64,000 bases of DNA from the NCBI RefSeq assembly GCF_018320785.1, contig NC_054877.1:34370151-34434150 (forward strand). Direction: 5' to 3'. Source of the DNA: Cheilinus undulatus (taxonomy: Eukaryota > Chordata > Actinopteri > Labriformes > Labridae). The notes beneath the pieces were generated by a model that saw only the letters and a program-made list of their open reading frames with translations, searched no databases and had not been told where the DNA came from. This document shows, piece after piece, positions 61,564-64,000 of this stretch (position 1 is its first letter; every line of letters starts with the position of its first letter). The position numbers were made by a program, and so were the translations under genes.

Positions 61564-62530
61564 TTTCTTACCTCTTCTCTACCGCCATGAAAATGAGGTA
61601 CTATGAGGAGTTAAGGCATATAGTCCACACAAGCAGGGCTAGGTTCAAGCCTAAACAGGCTTCTCAACCTTTTTCTGCCTTCTTTTTGCTAATTTTTACA
61701 ACTTATATTCTCTCTTCTTTTCTTCTTAAAAACTAGGGACTAGCAGGAGTTAGGGAATACAGCCTTACATAGCAAGGTCAGGCTTTTGCCGAAACAGACT
61801 TCTCATCCTGTCTCTGCCTTCCCTTTTCTCATTTTTACAACTTTTCTTCTTTCCTCTCTCCTTCCATGAAATTAGGGCACTATAGGGAGTAAAGACATAT
61901 ATTGTAAGCCAACATGGTTAGGTCACTGCCTAAACAGGCTTCTCAACCATTCTATGCTTTCTGTTCTCTCTCTCTCTTTTTTTTTTTTTTTTTTAAATTT
62001 TATTCTGTCTTGTTCCTCTTTTTTTTTTTTTTTGAAAGTGAGGGTATGAAGGCATACATACATTATTATATTATAGTATTACCCCTCTCATTTTCCCAAC
62101 TTTTCATCTTCTCATGGGGGAGACACCTGGGGGAGTAGCAGGAGTTAGGGCATAAAGTTCTACCAGGCAGGGCAGTAGTCTAAAACAGGCGTCTCAAACT
62201 GTCTCAACCTTCACTGTTCTCTTTCTCAGAAATTATTTCCCTCTTCTCCCTTTCCTCATGAAAAGGTGGTCTTGGTGGAGATAGAGCACACAACCTATTA
62301 AAGGGTGTGCTCTTGCCCAAACAGGCTTGTCAACCTTGTCTTCTTTCCCCATTTTTTCTGTCACCTCTTCTCTCCCCCCTCTTGAAACAAAATTGGGGTA
62401 CAAGTGGGAGGTAGTGCAGAGAGTCTAACCTGACCCGAACAGGCCTCTCACCCTTGCTCCGCCTTCTCTGTTCTTTATCGCACAACTTTTCCACAAACTT
62501 CCTCTTTTATTCAGCTTTTCTTTTTCATAA

Positions 62531-63719
62531 TTTTGGCAACCCCCGTGCGGTGTGTTGCTTATTTTTTTATTTCGCTTTTGTACACAAGAACACAAAAGTG
62601 CATTAAAAAGCACTGAGGGAGGGCTGGGTGGCCAAGCATGGAGCATAACTGCTGAGCCTTTCCAAGGTGTTATGGTCCTAACTTGACTAAACACCAGCAA
62701 AGGGAGGATCCAGCTTGATAACCCTGAAGATATGTGTGCTCTCACTGTCCATAGTTTAAGGGTTAGGTGGTGGGGTCATAGGTGCCATATGATTAGGCAG
62801 ATAGTATTGGTGTTGTCACAACTTGGGGCTTTTATGAACAGAGTCTGGGTTTGTTTGGCTGCTGTTTGGATTGTAGTGGTCACTAAGGGCTATGTAGATG
62901 GTTGTATAACTAACTGGTAGGGCAAAACCTGTGGAAGAATATAATCTTTAGTTGTTATAAAGTATCTTGAGATTAAATTTGTCAGCAGGCTTTGACTTTA
63001 TTTCAAAGTGTCTCTCAAACTGTCTGAAACAGAGTAAAAATGATCCTAAAGTGATCTTCCTGCCATGTTTCAACCTTATTTCATCCTTTCAGCAGTGATT
63101 TTTTGGAGCATGTCGTAGCACTTAAATAATCTATCAAACCAAAAGTTAGAGATAGAACTCCAAGACAAGCATCTTAGCCTCAGTACATAAAATCTGATGC
63201 ATTTTAGATTATCTCATAATGAAGTTCCTTTCCTTTCCCTCCAACAATCAAAACGCCCTTGGAAGCCTGAACACATGCTTGATGAGAGTTTGTATCATCC
63301 TTCAAAACATCTCTATAGCTAAGAGAGCTCATATATAATGTCTTCTCCGCAGATTCTTCTCTTATCTTTGCAAGCCTTCTGTCGACACACATTATTCCCA
63401 AAATAATCTACATAATCTACCTGCCGTCTTTTTATTGGTGAACATTTGGATACATCATACTTGCCCACCAGGATTTCAACTGTAGCTTTCTCTTCTCTAC
63501 AGAAAGTTGAGGTATGTTGTTCTGAATAAAAGGTATGAAGTCTCACCTTGAGCATTTCAAACTGAACACAGCCTTCTGTTTGCCATTACACTGAAATGTA
63601 TTTTGGTCTGTCAATATTGTTGCAGGCCAACAATGAGAGCAAACAGATTTATAAGGGGAGCAATTAAATATCTGAGTCTGGGAGCTTGTGAATCTTTTAC
63701 TAAGTTTCACTTAGTCAAC
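62531..63719. other. No recognisable gene
   Basis: AT-rich intergenic sequence; no exon or transposon end recognised. Confidence 0.45.
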
Positions 63720-64000
63720 TGTGGTCAATGTAATTAGACTTTTTAGGTTAAAAAAAACAACAACTCTTGAATGTAAAAGTGAAAGATTTCTACAAATGCT
63801 CCAACACATTCACTTTGTTGTCTTCAAACCATTTCTGTGTAGCTTTGGCTCATTCTTTTGCTGGAAAATAAATCTCCCAAACTGTGGTTCTCTTGCACAC
63901 AGAATAAGTTTGTTCACCAGGATATATTGCCACATTTATTTAAGCATCCCCACAGCATGATGTTGCCACCACCATGCTTCACAGTGGGCATGGTTTGTGG
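63720..64000 (-). mobile_element. Tc1-like transposon, cut by the window edge
   Basis: Minus strand reads PTVKHGGGNIMLWGCL near 63990-63940, a conserved mid-transposase segment of Tc1 elements, followed by decayed C-terminal sequence. The N-terminal half lies beyond the right edge. Confidence 0.7.

Larger units (their letters stand above)
60240..62530. repeat. Degenerate tandem array, about 120-140-bp unit
   Basis: A unit with GAGGAGTTAGGGCATA, GCAGGGCTAGG, GCCTAAACAGGCTTCTC, CTGCCTTC and TCTCATTTTTACAACT recurs. The core GCC(T/G/C)AAACAGG-like word lies at about 61134, 61256, 61649, 61788, 61928, 62178, 62315 and 62433, mostly 118-140 apart. The downstream half of each unit is pyrimidine-rich. 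A first partial unit (60280-60345) is separated from the rest by the element at 60346-61069, and another unit is split by a 144-bp element and TA repeats. Confidence 0.75.

Overview
The window is vertebrate nuclear DNA, almost certainly from a teleost fish. Genes are split into short exons with GT/AG introns, the background is AT-rich, and degenerate Tc1-like, hAT-like, LINE and SINE sequences fill much of the space between exons. No prokaryotic operon, CRISPR array or rRNA is visible.

Five protein-coding genes can be assembled exon by exon, all on the minus strand: the 5' part of cdc73 (1774 down to 576, running off the left edge), the complete ro60/trove2 (12523-4725, 8 coding exons, 542 aa), and three R4-type regulators of G-protein signalling: an rgs2-like gene (22292-18566, 5 exons, 212 aa), an rgs13/rgs1-like gene (35554-34616, 5 exons, 184 aa) and an rgs21-like gene (54447-53371, 4 exons, 144 aa). 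Every exon junction was checked for splice dinucleotides and reading phase. All three RGS genes share the 167-nt exon that carries most of the RGS box; two also have the 62-nt exon before it.

Gene order and strand match the reversed order of human chromosome 1q31 (RGS21 - RGS13 - RGS2 - RO60 - CDC73). GLRX2 and UCHL5, which in human flank RO60, are not seen at the expected places, and no separate RGS1 or RGS18 gene was found.

Layout: 1-1.8 kb cdc73; 2-3 kb a dead Tc1 element; 3.1-15 kb ro60 and its CpG-containing promoter; 15-18.5 kb repeats and a dead Tc1; 18.5-22.3 kb rgs2-like; 22.9-28 kb a dense transposon nest; 28-34 kb mostly unrecognised AT-rich DNA and one long-TIR element; 34-35.6 kb rgs13-like; 36-53 kb gene-poor and repeat-rich; 53-54.4 kb rgs21-like; 55-64 kb repeats, including a degenerate tandem array of roughly 120-140-bp pyrimidine-rich units that has itself been invaded by two transposons.

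The most unusual signal is a dispersed element family (at least six copies, one of 521 bp flanked by an 8-bp direct repeat) whose copies carry a conserved coding-like segment resembling the region just before the Walker A motif of RecQ-like helicases. One copy carries two tandem versions of the segment, the first with a decayed Walker A. A second point of interest is an Asp-to-Asn change in the predicted metal-binding site of Ro60.
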